The notes under the pieces: generated by a model
The model's database searches: none
Seen by the model: the letters and a program-made list of their open reading frames with translations, nothing else
Told to the model about the DNA's origin: nothing
Source: Syngnathus acus
Lineage: Eukaryota > Chordata > Actinopteri > Syngnathiformes > Syngnathidae
Length of the DNA: 64,000 bases
Direction of reading: 5' to 3'
NCBI RefSeq assembly: GCF_901709675.1
Contig: NC_051092.1
Span: forward strand, 17,351,628-17,415,627
Shown: piece after piece, positions 1 to 9,799 of the stretch
How positions within the stretch are numbered: position 1 is the stretch's first letter
How the letters are laid out: the number at the start of each line of letters is the position of its first letter
Program-made: the position numbers and the translations under genes

Positions 1-60
<60 letters not shown>
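1..60. repeat. (GT)n microsatellite
   Basis: About thirty uninterrupted GT dinucleotides run to the edge of the window, so the true length is unknown. No gene context is visible on this side. Confidence 0.98.
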
Positions 61-63
<3 letters not shown>

Positions 64-247
64 GACTGTCTGAACACCGTTAATAATAAATGGACAATGT
101 TATTGTGTTACAAATATAAATGTTTTCTACCACTATGATCCTCTCTTTGATCTTGTTTAATGGTATTCCCCTACCCACAACATGCTAGTGAAACACCCAA
201 CAAGAATGTGAAACAATTATTATTAGCATTGGGTTAGGGTTGTTTGA

Positions 248-271
248 CTAACGTTTATGTGAGATTACAAT
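248..271 (-). CDS. Candidate terminal coding exon of an unrecognised host gene
   Basis: On the minus strand a pyrimidine-rich acceptor ending in TTTCACAG precedes 24 nt reading IVISHKR and then TAG. Downstream on the same strand an ATTAAA hexamer (plus 157-162) could serve as poly(A) signal. It would accept the phase-0 end of the candidate exon at 490-549. This is splice-site pattern only. The exon is too short for any homology judgement, so treat it as a hypothesis. Confidence 0.25.
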   Translation of the reverse strand: MVISHKR

Positions 272-489
272 CTGTGAAAGACGGTAAGGCAAAACCAGGA
301 GTTACTGTAGCTACTCTCTGTAACGTAAATTAGTCATGTGTAATCTCTGAAGCCAAAATTGACTGCATATAAACTGCTGATGACTCCTAACATCCTATCA
401 CATTTTAGGGCTTTTCACACTGCACGTTCTTAGCCTCGGTGCTATCCTTAGCCATTTTCAATATGAATTTATATTAAATAAGAACTTAC
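272..489. other. Non-coding stretch, probable intron
   Basis: Between the two candidate exons. AT-rich, no repeat or open frame of note. The remaining non-repeat sequence at 61-247 also shows nothing but a single TTAGGG-like motif, which is too short to mean anything. Confidence 0.3.
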
Positions 490-549
490 CAAGTGCAAAC
501 AAAGTCCATTGTTGTCAATAGATCCGTGGCAATATTTACTTCCTAGTTC
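490..549 (-). CDS. Candidate internal coding exon (60 nt, phase 0-0)
   Basis: Read on the minus strand, a good acceptor (pyrimidine tract, then AACTCAG) is followed by 60 nt open in phase 0. It ends CACTTG against a near-perfect donor GTAAGTTC. The 20 residues include KYCHGSIDNNGLCLHL. The sequence sits outside every repeat recognised here, beside the hAT at 601-1370. It may belong to the same minus-strand gene as the exons at 30279-32488, since everything between is mostly inserted DNA. The phase of the last exon there (1) does not fit directly, so at least one exon would be missing. The product is not recognised. Confidence 0.35.
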
Positions 550-600
550 CTGAGTTGGAGGAATGCCATTGGGAGACATCAAGTCACGTGACGTTACAAG

Positions 601-1370
601 CAGGGCTGTGGACTCGGACTCGGGGACTCGGACTCGGTCGGACTCTGCCATTTTTGCCGGACTCGGACTCGGTGCTGATTTTGACCGAGTCCACCGAGTC
701 CGACAATAAAAAAAATACGTTCAATTTTATTTTCATCATGCTGCTGAGAATGCGCATAGGAATACTGTCCACAGCCCTGCTTGCTTGTTATGAAGACAAA
801 TTTAGTTGTTGCGTGCGCGCCCGCGCCTGCCTGCCTGCGTGCGTGCACGTACAAGACCCACAATGCCCCGCGCGCAGCCAAGATGGAAGAACCCGGGAGC
901 AGCGAGAGAACAATGTTTTGCCTCTAGATTTGGGGGGGAAACGGAGCGTAAGTTACGATCAATGCGGCCACGTTGAGTTGCACTTAGGCTAATGTTTACA
1001 TTATGTACCAATGTCAAGGACGATTATGTCACCCAGTTTATATCATTGATGTGTTTCGATAGTTGTGGGGTCGTCACTAATTATTTGTGTTTAGATAAAT
1101 GTCTGAGCTATAATGGTGTAATTAATGATTAAAACTTGAAAGTATCTGTTTATTGTATTCGTTTATATGTTTAATAAAGTCAAAGCCATCACAAAACTGT
1201 TGTAATTATTTAGATTTTGATCTAAATTAGCCTTGAATAAAGACTAAGCAGTCACATGAATTAACAGAAAAAATGGACAGCCGGACTCGGACTCGGACTC
1301 GGACTCGTGGTCAAGAGGCCGGACTCGGACTCGGACTCGGTGCAAAAATCCGACCGAGTCCACAGCCCTG
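601..1370. mobile_element. hAT-like non-autonomous element with (GGACTC)n subterminal repeats
   Basis: Starts CAGGGCTGTGGACTCGG and ends CCGAGTCCACAGCCCTG, an inverted repeat of the CAGnG...CnCTG type used by many hAT elements. GGACTC hexamer arrays lie inside both ends (606-690 and 1281-1345). A third copy of the terminal motif (ACAGCCCTG) sits at about 773-781, which suggests a composite or internally rearranged element. I find no matching 8-bp target duplication. No transposase frame is seen. The right end abuts the ERV LTR remnant at 1371, and the rest of that LTR is missing on the left. Confidence 0.6.
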
Positions 1371-1389
1371 ATTTAATGTATGCCAGAAT
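1371..1389 (-). repeat. Sliver of 3' LTR left of the LINE insertion
   Basis: These 19 bases match the inner part of the LTR at 25177-25574 (around plus 25264). The LTR then continues at 5361 after the LINE. The last 11 bases, TATGCCAGAAT, are repeated at 5350-5360 as the LINE target-site duplication. The outer ~85 bp of the LTR expected further left is absent. Confidence 0.75.
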
Positions 1390-1914
1390 TCGGAGTGGAG
1401 CCCCGAAGACGGTTGGATAGTCGACGTCGACATCTCTCCGGCAGCTCCTGCAGCTAAACCAGCTCGAAATGTAATGCGTAGCGTTCCCTTGGATCAAGTT
1501 AGTGCAGCCGAGAGTGGAGTCATGTTTAATGGGCAACGCATGATCTTCAAAAATTCTGCCCTGGCTAGCGCCCTGGAGAGGATACTCCAGCCTCGCCGTC
1601 TGGTGAGAGCACAACACGGAGGACAGCAGTTTACGAGTTATAAGTCCATGCTCAGTTGATGCAGAGTCGGACGCTACGGGTTGTCCTCGACGGTGGGAGA
1701 GACCATCGAAGTCTCACTGGTCAGCTATCGCCCGCCTAAAGCCGGGCAGCCCCCGGTCAGTAAGGTGCTGACCCATCACGGTCTACCTGCTTCAGAGGGT
1801 ACCTGGAGCTAACAGTTAAGGCTCGACAAGTAGATCGTTAACTTTGTACCTGCGAACAAGATAAAAAACAGGATCTTACCAGCTCTCAAGCTGGGTACCT
1901 GGAATGTACGGACT

Positions 1915-3351
1915 ATGAGACCCGGTCTGACTGAAGATCTTCAAGCAGTAAAAGACACTCGAAAGATGGCGGTGATTGATCGCGAACTGTACAGGCTGAA
2001 TATAGACATCGCTGCTTTACAGGAAACACGACTGTCTGGAAGTGGATCATTGAAAGAAAAGCACTATACCTTTTTCTGGCAAGGAAAAAATGATGATCAA
2101 CCAAAGGAACATGGAGTGGGCTTCGCCGTGAAGAATCACTTCATCGAAATGATCGAACCTCCTACCAATGGCACGGAAAGAACTCTCAAAATGCGTCTTT
2201 CAACAACCAAAGGTCCAGCTAACATCTGTGTTTACGCCCCAACGCTACAGGCTGCAGCAGAAACAAAAGACAGTTTCTATGAATCTTTAGATTCCATCCT
2301 GAGTGCAATCCCTGTATCTGAGCACCTTTATGTCCAAGGTGACTTCAATGCGAGGGTGGGTGCGGACCAGGTGTCATGGCCGGAAGTATTAGGATCTCAC
2401 GGCGTTGGAAAGATGAATGAAAATGGTCAAAGGCTTCTAGAACTATGCTCTGTTCGCAACTTGTGTGGTACCAACACCTACTTTCAAAACAAGGCATGTC
2501 GCAAAGTGTCTTGGAGACATCCGAGATCAAAACACTGGCATCAACTTGACCTTGTAGTCACTCGACGTAACTCTTTCAATAGCGTCTGCAACACGAGAGC
2601 TTACCACAGCGCCGACTGCGACACTGACCACTCATTGATTGTGAGCAAATTGAATCTTAAGCTCAAGAGGTTTTATCATTCGAAGTCGAAGTGTCAGCCA
2701 CACATCAATATCGGCAAGACAAGCTGTGTAAACAAGAACGCCGAGTTTATCGCAAGACTGGAAAGCACGCTCTCAAATGATCATCGAGAGTGTGCTGAAG
2801 ACAGGTGGAAGTTTATCCGCACTACCATTCAGACGGAAGCAACTCTGACCTATGGTAAGAAGGAACGCAATAACACAGACTGGTTTGAGGCGAACATTGC
2901 CGAAATGGAGTCAGTCCTTGATGTCAAACGCAAAGCATTCTGCAAGTACAAGCAGCACCCATCTACAAAAAACTTGCAGGAACTGAAGTCTGCACGGGGT
3001 AACGTCCAGAGAACAGCCCGCCGCTGCGCGAACGACTACTGGCTCCAGCTGTCAGAAACCATTCAACATGCCTCAACTAATGGCAACGTCAGGGCAATGT
3101 ACGAAGGCATCAAACAAGCTACTGGAAAATTAGTGAAGAAATATGCGCCCATAAAATCCAAGACTGGTGAAGTCATCATTGACAAAAGCAAACAGCTAGT
3201 GAGATGGGTAGAATACTACCTCAACTTGTATGCCAATCCATCGCCAGTTTCGCAAGACGCAATCAGTACGTTAGAAGACCTTCCTGTGATGGACGAGTTA
3301 GACTATGTACCAACCTTAGATGAGCTCAGCAAGGCCATTGATGCTCTAGCA
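1915..3351 (+). pseudogene. LINE endonuclease and start of RT (RTE-like copy 1)
   Basis: Endonuclease of the AP type that nicks target DNA for target-primed reverse transcription. Visible motifs: LQETRLSGSGSLK (catalytic E) near residue 40, VYAPT near 105, GDFNARVG near 142, and the TDHS histidine motif near 240. The region after that is the linker leading to RT. The frame stays open to 3561 only because it reads into inserted hAT-like sequence from 3352, so the true LINE part ends at LSKAIDALA. Copy 2 continues here with the first RT motifs, which are lost in this copy. The element cannot be active. Confidence 0.85.
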
Positions 3352-3441
3352 CAGGGGTCGGGAACCTATGGCTCGCGAGCCAGATATGGCTCTTTTGGTG
3401 ACTGCGTATGGCTCACGGACAAATCTGACATTTGTTTACAC
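3352..3441 (+). mobile_element. 5' end fragment of a hAT element
   Basis: Begins CAGGGGTCGGGAACC followed by GGCTCGCGAGCC, a terminus style seen in ZBED-type hAT elements of fish. Only about 90 bp remain, ending where the next repeat starts at 3442. No matching 3' end is present. Confidence 0.55.
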
Positions 3442-3566
3442 CAGGGGTCACCAACTCCGGTCCTCAAGGGCGCCAATCCAGCCTGTTTTAGGTGCAGCCC
3501 TACAACAACACACCTGATTCAAATAATCAGGATCGCTATCAGCCTTAATAGAGCTTGCTGATGAGC
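3442..3566 (+). mobile_element. Fragment of a common fish hAT-like MITE
   Basis: Starts CAGGGGTCACCAACTCCGG and continues with GTCCTCAAGGGC and CACACCTGATTCAAAT, features of a widespread teleost short repeat. The opposite terminus is missing. Confidence 0.55.
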
Positions 3567-3938
3567 TGATCTACCTATCCGACCTCCTTGTCCCCTACTG
3601 CCCCAACCGTCCCCTCCGATCCTCCAATACTTCACGTCTGACAGTCCCAAAATCTAAACTCAAATCCTTCGGTGACAGAGCCTTCTCCTGCACATCAAGA
3701 GATGTCTGTCTGTGACTCACCCACACTCCCCATATTTAAGTCCCGTTTAAAAACGTACCTCTTCTCCCAAGCTCATGACCTCCCCTACCCATAACTGGTT
3801 TCCTCTTCTTAATTTTATCCGATTGTTTCTTCCCCGTCCCCCTCCCCTCATGTATGTCTTTGCCTTGTTCCCTGTAAGCGTCTTTGGGTTTTTGAAAAGC
3901 GCTATACAAATTTAATGAATTATTATTATTATTATTAC
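3567..3938 (+). mobile_element. 3' tail of an L2-like LINE
   Basis: A conceptual frame gives LKTYLFSQAH, typical of the last residues of fish L2-type proteins. It is followed by GAAAAGCGCTATACAAA and an (ATT)n tail (3919-3937), the usual 3' end of these LINEs. 5'-truncated. It sits inside the RTE-like LINE where about 270 bp of RT coding sequence is gone. Confidence 0.7.
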
Positions 3939-3945
3939 AGTCGAC

Positions 3946-4410
3946 ATGATCTTCTCATTGCGCCAGCTACAGGAAAAATGTCGAGAACAACGAACTCCAC
4001 TTCATATTGCATTCATTGATCTTACCAAAGCTTTTGATTCGGTGAGCCGAAGTGGTTTATTCCAAATGCTGAAGAAGATTGGCTGTCCTCCGAAGTTGCT
4101 CAGCATCACAACCTCCTTCCATGAAAATATGCAGTGCACCGTTAACTTCGACGGCACATCATCGGAACCATTCACCACAAAGAATGGGGTGAAACAGGGT
4201 TGTACTCTGGCTCCAACATTATTTGGAATATTCTTTTCACAAATGCTCAAGTTGGCATTCAGTCATTCTGAAGAAGGCGTCTATCTTCATACTAGGAGCG
4301 ACGGAAAGTTGTTCAACCTATCTCGCCTAAAGAGTAAATCCAAGGTCCGCACCTTTTTGGTACGGGAACTGTTTGCAGACGATGCAGCCTTAGTCGCACA
4401 CACAGAGTGA
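3946..4410 (+). pseudogene. RT core fragment of the RTE-like LINE
   Basis: Resumes the LINE frame at MIFSLRQLQEKCREQ. Visible RT motifs are AFIDLTKAFDSVSR (palm Asp), GVKQGCTLAPTLFG, and LFADDAALVAH (catalytic FADD). A stop occurs right after FADD and the frame shifts. The segment lost before it contained the fingers motifs. Lower-coordinate context: L2 tail and (ATT)n. Confidence 0.85.
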
Positions 4411-4420
4411 TCTTCAACAA

Positions 4421-5290
4421 TTGATGGACAGTTTTACTAATGCTTGTAAAGCATTTGGATTGTCGATGAACCCAAGACCAAAGTCATGGGTCAGAACATA
4501 CAGGTACCACCGTCAATCAGTGTCGAAAACAATCAGCTTGAAGTTGTGGATGAATATGTCTACCTGGGCTCAGCAGTCGCCAGCAATTTGTCACTGGATG
4601 CTGAAATCTCAAAGCGCATAGGCAAAGCTTCACAAGCGAGTATGGGGTAACCAAAAACTCACAGTGAACACCAAGCTCAAAGTGTACCAGGCTTGCGTCC
4701 TGGGAATATTGCTGTACGGTAGTGAGTCATGGACCACCTATGCTCGCCAAGAGGACCGACTGGAAAAGTTTCACATCCGGTGTCTACGTCGGATTCTGGA
4801 CATCACTTGGCAAGAGCGCGTCACGAACACTTCGGTGCTGGAAAAGGCTGGTTCCCTCAGTATGCATCTCCTGCTTTGTCAACGTCGAATGAGATGGCTT
4901 GGACATGTGCGGCGCATGAATGATGGAAGGATCCCAAAAGATTTACTCTACGCTGAGCTCGCTTCAGGACATTGCCCGATGGGTCGTCCAATGCTGCGCT
5001 TTAAGGATGCGTGTAAAAGAGACATGGTCCTTACAGGTATCGACACGAAAAATTGGGAACTTCAAGCGATGGATCGTAAGTCCTGGTGCCAAGCCATTCA
5101 TGAAGGAGTCAGGAAAGGCGAGGAAAAAAGAATCCAGCATTTGGAAAGCAAGCGTGAACGCAGGAAACAGAGACAGGAAGCTGAGGCCCAAGAGCAACCA
5201 ACTCAGTTCGTATGTCCGGCTTGTGGGAGAGACTGTCATGCCAGAATCGGACTGCTGACCCACTCAAGACGCTGTACTTTACTCCAGTGA
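4421..5290 (+). pseudogene. C-terminal part of the RTE-like LINE protein
   Basis: Two frames (4421-4621 and 4664-5290) carry the thumb and C-terminal region. Motifs are LYGSESWTTYARQEDRLEKF and RRMRWLGHVRRMNDG, then a C2H2-like finger CPACGRDC...HSRRC just before the stop at 5290. Copy 2 shows the same arrangement in one frame (20476-21426). The short 3' tail after the stop (CTCGAGACAGACGGATGCC) also resembles copy 2. Confidence 0.85.
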
Positions 5291-5349
5291 TTCCATGCTC
5301 CATGGCGCTACCATTGTCTCTCGAGACAGACGGATGCCAAAGGAAAGGA

Positions 5350-5656
5350 TATGCCAGAATGATCAATGCACAGCTGTGGAGCCCTTTCTGCGAGATGCGG
5401 AAGAAGGTCTAACTCCCAGCGCCAAGGTTCCTGCTCTTATACTACTCTGGGCCGACTTCCTGCAAGGAGGCGACTCTGCCTAGCCTGTGTGATAATGTGT
5501 GACCTTGTAGTCTTAACTGAGAGCGACTTCTACATATGTGCAAAGAGTGTCATAGAGAAGAGAAAGCTAATGAAGCAAGAGAAGGGTTACAGCGATATAA
5601 CGGCATAGCTCAAGCTACCTAGCTAATCACATGTGCCAAAGAGGCCTATTCTAACA
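5350..5656 (-). mobile_element. 3' LTR (partial) of the minus-strand ERV
   Basis: Matches plus 25267-25574 almost base for base; I count about 7 mismatches over 307 bp. On the minus strand it begins TGTTAGAATAGGCC at 5656 and is preceded by a purine tract (ACAGGGGGAT), which marks it as the 3' LTR. The LINE at 1390-5349 splits it, and its distal part beyond 1371 is missing. The two LTRs frame the interval 5.7-25.2 kb as the body of one provirus. Confidence 0.85.
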
Positions 5657-5668
5657 ATCCCCCTGTTT
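5657..5668 (-). other. Polypurine tract of the minus-strand ERV
   Basis: Minus-strand AACAGGGGGAT directly precedes the LTR start TGTTAG. This is the position and composition expected of the plus-strand primer in reverse transcription. Confidence 0.6.
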
Positions 5669-5818
5669 GAGTGACCTTACAGGTCACTCAACTAAAGTTG
5701 AGCATTTGATAAAAAAGATGTGGCTCCCCCTGTTGAACTGGCCTAAACTGCCAGTTCCTCCCACCCCATGTTCGTGTGTGCAAAAATCCTACCTATATGT
5801 GCGTGTGGTCCCCTACAC

Positions 5819-6680
5819 CAGTGGTCCCCAACCACCGGGCCGCGGACCGGTACCGGTCCGTGGGTCACTTTGTATCGGGCCGCCAAGCCACACAGAAAAA
5901 AAAAATTGTTTTAATCGACGATCAATTAATTCAGGTCAAGACGCTCGTCCCGGTCACGTGACATGTTTCCCCAGTCGAGCCCGCAAAGCTAGCAAAAATG
6001 AGTAAGTATTTATTTTGAAAAATATAAAAAAATTGGCGATTCTCTCCCAATTACATCCGTCGGTTCAGGTCAAGACGCTCGTCTCGGTCACGTGACATGT
6101 CACCTCAGTTGAGCCCGCGAAGCAAGCAAAAATGAGCAAGAAACAGAGATGTTTGGAAAGCTTCTTCGGAAAGGGAAAAAAGCCCAATGCGGAGACGGAA
6201 GAAGAAGAGGCTACGACTTCTAAGAAAAGGAAAGCTGCATTTAAAAGACTATGACGCGCCAAGCCCACTCTGCATAATATGTGGCGACAGGCTAGCTAAC
6301 GAGGCAATGAAGCCCTCAAAACTGCTTCGGCACATGGAGACCAAGCATCCTGCATTAAAGGACAAACCTTAACCACTTCGGGTGTCATTATCTCCGATTA
6401 CGCCTAGATGGGACCGGCTCGTTTCTGAGAAACAAGCTCAGTGCTCCCACTAATTCAATGTAATGGTGACTTTTATTTTAATGTCGTTTATACTTGTTTT
6501 TATGCCAGTTGTATCATTTTATTTCATCGTATTCATATATTTATTATAAATGTATTATTTATTTATATAAATGTATTATTTAGTTATATAAATCTATTAT
6601 TTATTTATATAAAGGCCGGTCCGCGAAAATATTTCTGACACGTAACCGGTCCGTGGCGCAAAAAAGGTTGGGGATCACTG
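5819..6680 (+). mobile_element. hAT element, CAGTGGTCCCCAACC family, copy 1
   Basis: Termini CAGTGGTCCCCAACCACC and GGTTGGGGATCACTG, flanked by the exact 8-bp duplication CCCTACAC (5811-5818 and 6681-6688). It holds a decayed N-terminal transposase region with a BED finger and an AT-rich 3' part with (TTTATATAAATG)-like units. Two further copies lie at 12039-12610 and 26290-27209. It is inserted in the internal part of the minus-strand ERV. Confidence 0.92.
6132..6372 (+). pseudogene. N-terminal BED-finger remnant of a ZBED-like hAT transposase
   Basis: A start reading MSKKQRCLESFFGKGKK is followed, after a stop and frameshift, by CIICGDRLANEAMKPSKLLR and HMETKHPALKDKP. The Cys-x2-Cys ... 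His-x5-His spacing is that of a BED zinc finger, the DNA-binding module of hAT transposases. No catalytic domain remains. Copy 3 at 26645 preserves a similar N terminus. Confidence 0.75.
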
Positions 6681-6688
6681 CCCTACAC

Positions 6689-8654
6689 GGCAAGGCTCTT
6701 ACCATCAGGTCTGCCCCCTTCGGACCTTTCATTGAGTTGCCACTAACGTCAGGGGCCATTAGTGTGGTGCAGTACAGACTGGAAGAATCTAACTAATACA
6801 CCATAAGTGTGCCTGTAATGTAGTGGGTGTGTCAATTATTGGTGTACCCGGTGCAAGTGGTGAAACCTGTGTAGCACATGAGCAAGCAAAATAACTATAT
6901 ATTCATCATCAATTATTGTGGACCCTACATCTAATTAATCACACAACGTCGTCCTCCTCGACCACATCCTCCAATCCGGGAACCACAGGGACCGGCAAAA
7001 ATCCCGTGCCTGCCCCACTTGACGGCTCGGTATGGTGGGGGCCTTCCATGATTCCCCACTGCACGCTCAACAGGTCCAGTGATCAAGACCCTAATGCAAG
7101 GAACACAGCAACAACCACAAAACACAAACTCTCCCAAGACCAGCCCACCAGAAAAATTTACACTAGTGACTACCCCTTACAACTTACCAAACCACTTTTC
7201 CAACATGTCAGTGAACGAGTTAGACACACCAGAGCATGATTTTAATTTATACGACAGACCCCAACCAACAGTGAAACTCCAATGCGGGAGTCGTATTATA
7301 GAACAGTAAAAATTTATATTAGAAAATATATACATACATACAAAAATACACACAAACAAATGTTAAAACATAAAAATAAACCAAAAATATCATGTCCACA
7401 TTGTCAAACATTTACAATTTTCCAAACATTTTGTTTTCCGGTTTTATTCTATAACTTCAGATAATGAGAAACTCCACTTGTTTTACTCTTCAATCAGTAA
7501 TGAACAATATCTTTTTTCCTTAAATTTCAGCAAATCTGTCACTTAATAAAATTAGAAATTATAATGGGAATCCAGTCCCAATAATAAATTTTAAGTTCAC
7601 CTATCTTGCTGTTTGTTAATTATACAAACCTGTACCTGGAGGTTTCACGCTGGACGATGTAAGGCAGATGTCGGACTGTCAACCACTCTGGTCACCTATT
7701 ACCTTATCTCTGGGGAGGAAACCAAAGGAGTGTCGCTTGCAGGACTAATGGAGTAATTGACCTCCCCTCCAAAACACTTTTTTTGGGGTATAACGAAAAA
7801 GATTCATTCTCAGAATGGATTATTTGATTGTTCAATTCCGTTTCCAAAGAGGAAAATATAAGATCAGTCCCCATGAGTGCAATGAGAGCTCAGGTTGATC
7901 AGGCCTGTTAGCTCATTGCATCTCTCGGGGTTAAAAGGGCTTTCGAGGGCCCATCCCTTATACATATAGTCCAATTGCATCCACCTTCACACGCTCATAT
8001 AGGTGTGGCCAATCCCTTACTGTAATCCCTTTCGTGGCGCGTCAGCCTCATTTTAACCCAAATTGGTGGTACCACATGTTTAATTCAACTGGCGTCTGCC
8101 AAATTTTATTGTTGTTGTCAGAGGATTTTTCCCTTCCAGCCTCTGTGACGTAGCTTCTCTGGTTCCTTCTGGACATGGCAGATAATGCTGGATCTGTGAC
8201 GTCAAAAAACTCAGTCATCTCTGTTAACAACCTGGCATGTTATGAAAATGATATCCTTACAAATCGCAATTACAAGTTCCAAGTTGTAGATGTCAATTCA
8301 CAAATGGTATTATATTCATGGTAGTTAGTCTATCAGCTGGTAAACACATAAACCTCCATCTCCCCTATAACACTTAAATGCTTTTTATTTTGATACTTTA
8401 GCAACCCCTCACGAGTTGCTCAAGTGTTTCACTGACTCAAGGATTTTAAAGCATGGATAGAGAACTTATCAGTTCAAACCTGAAACATGAACGTATTAAA
8501 TTCCAAAACACGGCTCCAAAAAAATAAACTCCTGCACAATTTATTACTTGACCCCCCATCATTAAAATCACAATAAAAAGAGAAAGGAAAACAAAAAGAA
8601 AAATTGCAGACTCAAGAATTAATGTTTTCTCAAAATGGTATGTAGTCCCACTTC
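6689..8654. other. ERV-internal or host sequence, no recognisable coding
   Basis: AT-rich with scattered stops on both strands. The longest open stretches (for example 6916-7239 plus) look like chance frames of low complexity. If the provirus was complete, pol and env should have occupied this region and 11.7-16.5 kb. I cannot detect RT, RNase H or integrase motifs. Confidence 0.4.
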
Positions 8655-8974
8655 TGCTAATCCAGGGGTAGTCAAACTTTTTCAGCTCGCGAGCTACTTT
8701 TGAAATGACAGAGTCACAAAGATTTACCCACTTAAAAAAAAAAAAATTATATATATACGTATACCGTTTTTTTCCGTGTATAATGAGCCCCCATGTATAA
8801 TACGCACCCTAAAAATGGCATGTTGATGCTGGAAAAAAGCCTGTACCCATGTATAATACGCACCCAATTTTTTATTTGTATTTTTATTTTTTTTATTTTT
8901 TTTAAGTCCCAATGATCGTCACACACGCAGGGAGGCAATGGGTCCCATTTTTATAGTCTTTGGTATGGTCTTAA

Positions 8975-9439
8975 CTAGGCTGGATGTATTTTTTTTTGTT
9001 GGCATTGATTTCTCCGACTGCCCGTAAAGGCACCACCGCGATCAGATGAAAAGAGAGGAAAGTGACGTGCGGACATGTGAAAAAGGCGGCTCTGTATGGG
9101 AGAGACGTTGAAGAGGAATAAAAACACCCTTGGAAACCAAAACTTGCCCCTCGTCGTGACTCGGAGCCGCAACAAATGTTTCGGATTTGTGTAGGGTACA
9201 TTGTGACAGCAAACGAGCAGGTGATCGAGCAAGCGTCTGATACGAGAGCATTGCGTTCGTATGGAGCGTGTTTGAAGTGAACAGCAGAGACGAAAGGAAC
9301 AAGGCAAAGTGTTGTGAAATAAAATATTACCTGTAATACGCATTTTGTTATTTGCTGATTGTATTAAACTATCACATTCATTGTCAGTCAAGAAGAGAAG
9401 AGGACTATTATCCCTTCTTTGACGAAATGACCAGAGCAA
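8975..9439 (-). CDS. Uncharacterised 154-aa frame inside the TIR element
   Basis: Begins MLWSFRQRRDNSPLL. The same frame is open in copy 2 (plus 15302-15769), and an 86-aa frame (minus 9042-9302) is also open in both. The shared openness could reflect only near-identity of the two copies. No domain, signal peptide or catalytic motif is apparent. It is listed because it is the sole sizeable frame of this element. Confidence 0.2.
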   Translation of the reverse strand: MLWSFRQRRDNSPLLFLTDNECDSLIQSANNKMRITGNILFHNTLPCSFRLCCSLQTRSIRTQCSRIRRLLDHLLVCCHNVPYTNPKHLLRLRVTTRGKFWFPRVFLFLFNVSPIQSRLFHMSARHFPLFSSDRGGAFTGSRRNQCQQKKIHPA

Positions 9440-9464
9440 AGTACAAACACACTATTGTTCTTGT

Positions 9465-9640
9465 AACGTGTTTTGTATTTAAGTCCTGTCTGCCCCTCGC
9501 TCACCGTCGGATCATTGCATGTGTTACTGTCATGATGTCTGTTTGGTTTCTGTTCCTGGCTTTGGTAATGTCACCCTGTCTTTTTGTTCCACGTCTTTGT
9601 CGGTCAGTCCTGTTTCTGGTTTTGTTGTACCATGATTTTC
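9465..9640 (+). repeat. Fragment related to the TGTCATGTC solo LTR family
   Basis: GTATTTAAGTCCTGTCTG, then CGTCGGATCATTGCATG and GTCGGTCAGTCCTG, parallels 28087-28211 of the solo LTR. It is present only in this copy of the TIR element, so it was added after the two copies separated or was lost from the other. Confidence 0.5.
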
Positions 9641-9799
9641 TTAAAAAAAATAAAAAAATAAATAAAAAATAAATAAATAAAAAAAATTACAAACATTTTG
9701 TACCCATGTATAATGCGCACCCCAGATTTTAGGACAATAAATTAGTTAAATTTTGCGTATTATACACGGAAAAAAACGGTATATATATATATATATATA

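Larger units (their letters stand above)
1390..5349 (+). mobile_element. RTE-like LINE, full length but broken
   Basis: Non-LTR retrotransposon flanked by an 11-bp target duplication (TATGCCAGAAT, 1379-1389 and 5350-5360), inserted into an ERV LTR. A 5' leader of about 525 bp precedes an apurinic-endonuclease/reverse-transcriptase frame, with a C2H2-type finger near the C terminus. About 90 codons of RT are replaced by a block of other repeats (3352-3938), and further frameshifts follow. The leader and protein match the second copy at 20427-24428 in layout. RTE/RTEX/Proto2 is my best guess from the endonuclease style; the clade is not proven. Confidence 0.85.
8764..9779 (-). mobile_element. 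TA-flanked TIR element (CCGTTTTTTTCCGTG), copy 1
   Basis: Ends are CCGTTTTTTTCCGTGTATAA and its inverse, with TA on each side (8762-8763; 9780-9781). That fits Tc1/mariner-pogo type insertion. Several GTATAATACGCACCC units lie near both ends. The body shares a 154-155 codon frame (minus 8975-9439) with the inverted copy at 15065-15994. Segment 9465-9640 is not in that copy and resembles the solo LTR at 27959-28330. I see no known transposase. Confidence 0.75.

Noticed and set aside
555-992. 145-codon plus frame at the left end
   Set aside because: It crosses GGACTC hexamer repeats of a hAT element and has no domain; a repeat artefact.
7861-8230. Minus frames as ERV pol or env
   Set aside because: I translated parts in three frames and saw no conserved motif; left unassigned.
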